Part shown: piece by piece, positions 7,068 through 7,147 of the stretch | How positions within the stretch are numbered: position 1 is the first letter of the stretch | Layout: each line of letters opens with the position of its first letter | Assembly (NCBI GenBank): GCA_009903905.1 | Contig: WYEI01000183.1 | Coordinates: 1 to 7,147, forward strand | Source of the DNA: Pyrobaculum sp. | GTDB taxonomy: Archaea > Thermoproteota > Thermoprotei > Thermoproteales > Thermoproteaceae | Length of the DNA: 7,147 bases | Direction of reading: 5' to 3' | The notes under the pieces: generated by a model | The model's database searches: none | Told to the model about the DNA's origin: nothing | The model's input: only the letters and a program-made list of their open reading frames with translations | Program-made: the position numbers and the translations under genes

Positions 7068-7077
7068 GTTTATAAAC
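7068..7077. promoter_or_regulatory. Palindromic TATA box upstream of rpl2
   Basis: GTTTATAAAC is a perfect 10-base palindrome. On the minus strand it is centred 24.5 nt before the rpl2 ATG, giving a leaderless rpl2-fni transcript. Read on the plus strand it would start transcription near 7095-7099, close to the C box of the candidate guide RNA. Direction in archaea is usually set by the flanking BRE, so two-way use is possible but unproven. Confidence 0.65.
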
Positions 7078-7091
7078 ATTATGCGGAGGAG

Positions 7092-7147
7092 GAGGCGATG
7101 AAGTGATGCATCTCGTCTGACCCGTGACGACCACACGGCACGCGGAT
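7092..7147 (+). ncRNA. Candidate C/D box guide sRNA (3' end incomplete)
   Basis: On the plus strand there is a C box GCGATGA (7095-7101, one mismatch to RUGAUGA), a 15-nt spacer, a perfect D' box CTGA (7117-7120), a 3-nt linker CCC, and a C' box GTGACGA (7124-7130, one mismatch, keeping the UGAnGA k-turn pattern). D'-C' spacing of 3 nt is typical of archaeal guides for 2'-O-methylation. A final D box is expected near the window end; 12 nt after C' there is only CGGA (7143-7146), a poor match, so D may be degenerate or outside. The D' guide ends ATCTCGT, and the fifth base upstream of D' (C7112) would pair with the methylated target base, predicted to be G. Weak points are the mismatch in C, the missing D, and a TATA box slightly too close. 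Confidence 0.45.

Noticed and set aside
7103..7109. GTGATGC as an alternative C box for the sRNA candidate
   Set aside because: It would leave only 7 nt before the D' box, too short for a guide; GCGATGA at 7095 gives workable spacing.
7079..7147. Open minus-strand frame of about 22 codons ending TAA at 7081-7079, which could be the 3' end of a gene upstream of rpl2
   Set aside because: Its 30-nt gap to rpl2 fits local packing, but a stretch this short is open by chance, it uses CGC and CGT arginine codons unlike the AGG-rich neighbours, and all three minus frames are open here. It stays possible if the frame continues beyond the window.

Overview
This window looks like part of a hyperthermophilic crenarchaeal chromosome, most likely Pyrobaculum or a close relative in Thermoproteaceae. 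The grounds are an archaeal-type ribosomal protein L2, an FMN-dependent type 2 IPP isomerase (used for archaeal ether lipids), heavy use of AGG for arginine, TATA boxes about 24 nt ahead of start codons (leaderless transcripts), and a partial candidate C/D box guide RNA. The species is an inference from recall of protein style; no search was run. The window is almost entirely coding, and no stretch over 300 bases lacks a gene.

Left part (1-2850). The C-terminal part of an Mrp/NBP35-family Fe-S carrier ATPase (+) runs in from outside the window. It converges with and overlaps a cytidine deaminase gene (-). The deaminase gene diverges, from a very short shared promoter region, from a 313-residue protein (+) that ends in a four-cysteine cluster like the Fe-S loop of endonuclease III. 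I read that protein as a possible divergent HhH-GPD DNA glycosylase. An SDR-fold oxidoreductase gene (+) follows; it lacks the usual catalytic Tyr and Lys.

Right part (2839-7048). Five genes lie on the minus strand. In transcription order they are rpl2, fni, a small zinc-ribbon gene, a MoaC-family gene and glyA. rpl2 and fni overlap in a TAATG. The zinc-ribbon and MoaC genes overlap in an ATGA. Zinc-ribbon, glyA and rpl2 each have their own TATA element, so the array is probably three short transcription units: rpl2-fni, zinc ribbon-moaC, and glyA. glyA converges with and overlaps the SDR gene by 12 nt.

The most unusual item is the MoaC gene. It reads as two MoaC domains in tandem, with the conserved active-site residues split between them: the first half keeps the HPL and TGVEM motifs, and the second keeps the KG and DMxK motifs. 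This suggests a fused, asymmetric pseudo-dimer with one composite active site.

The right edge (7068-7147) holds a perfectly palindromic TATA box serving rpl2 and possibly, in the other direction, a C/D box guide RNA whose last box is cut off or degenerate at the window end.
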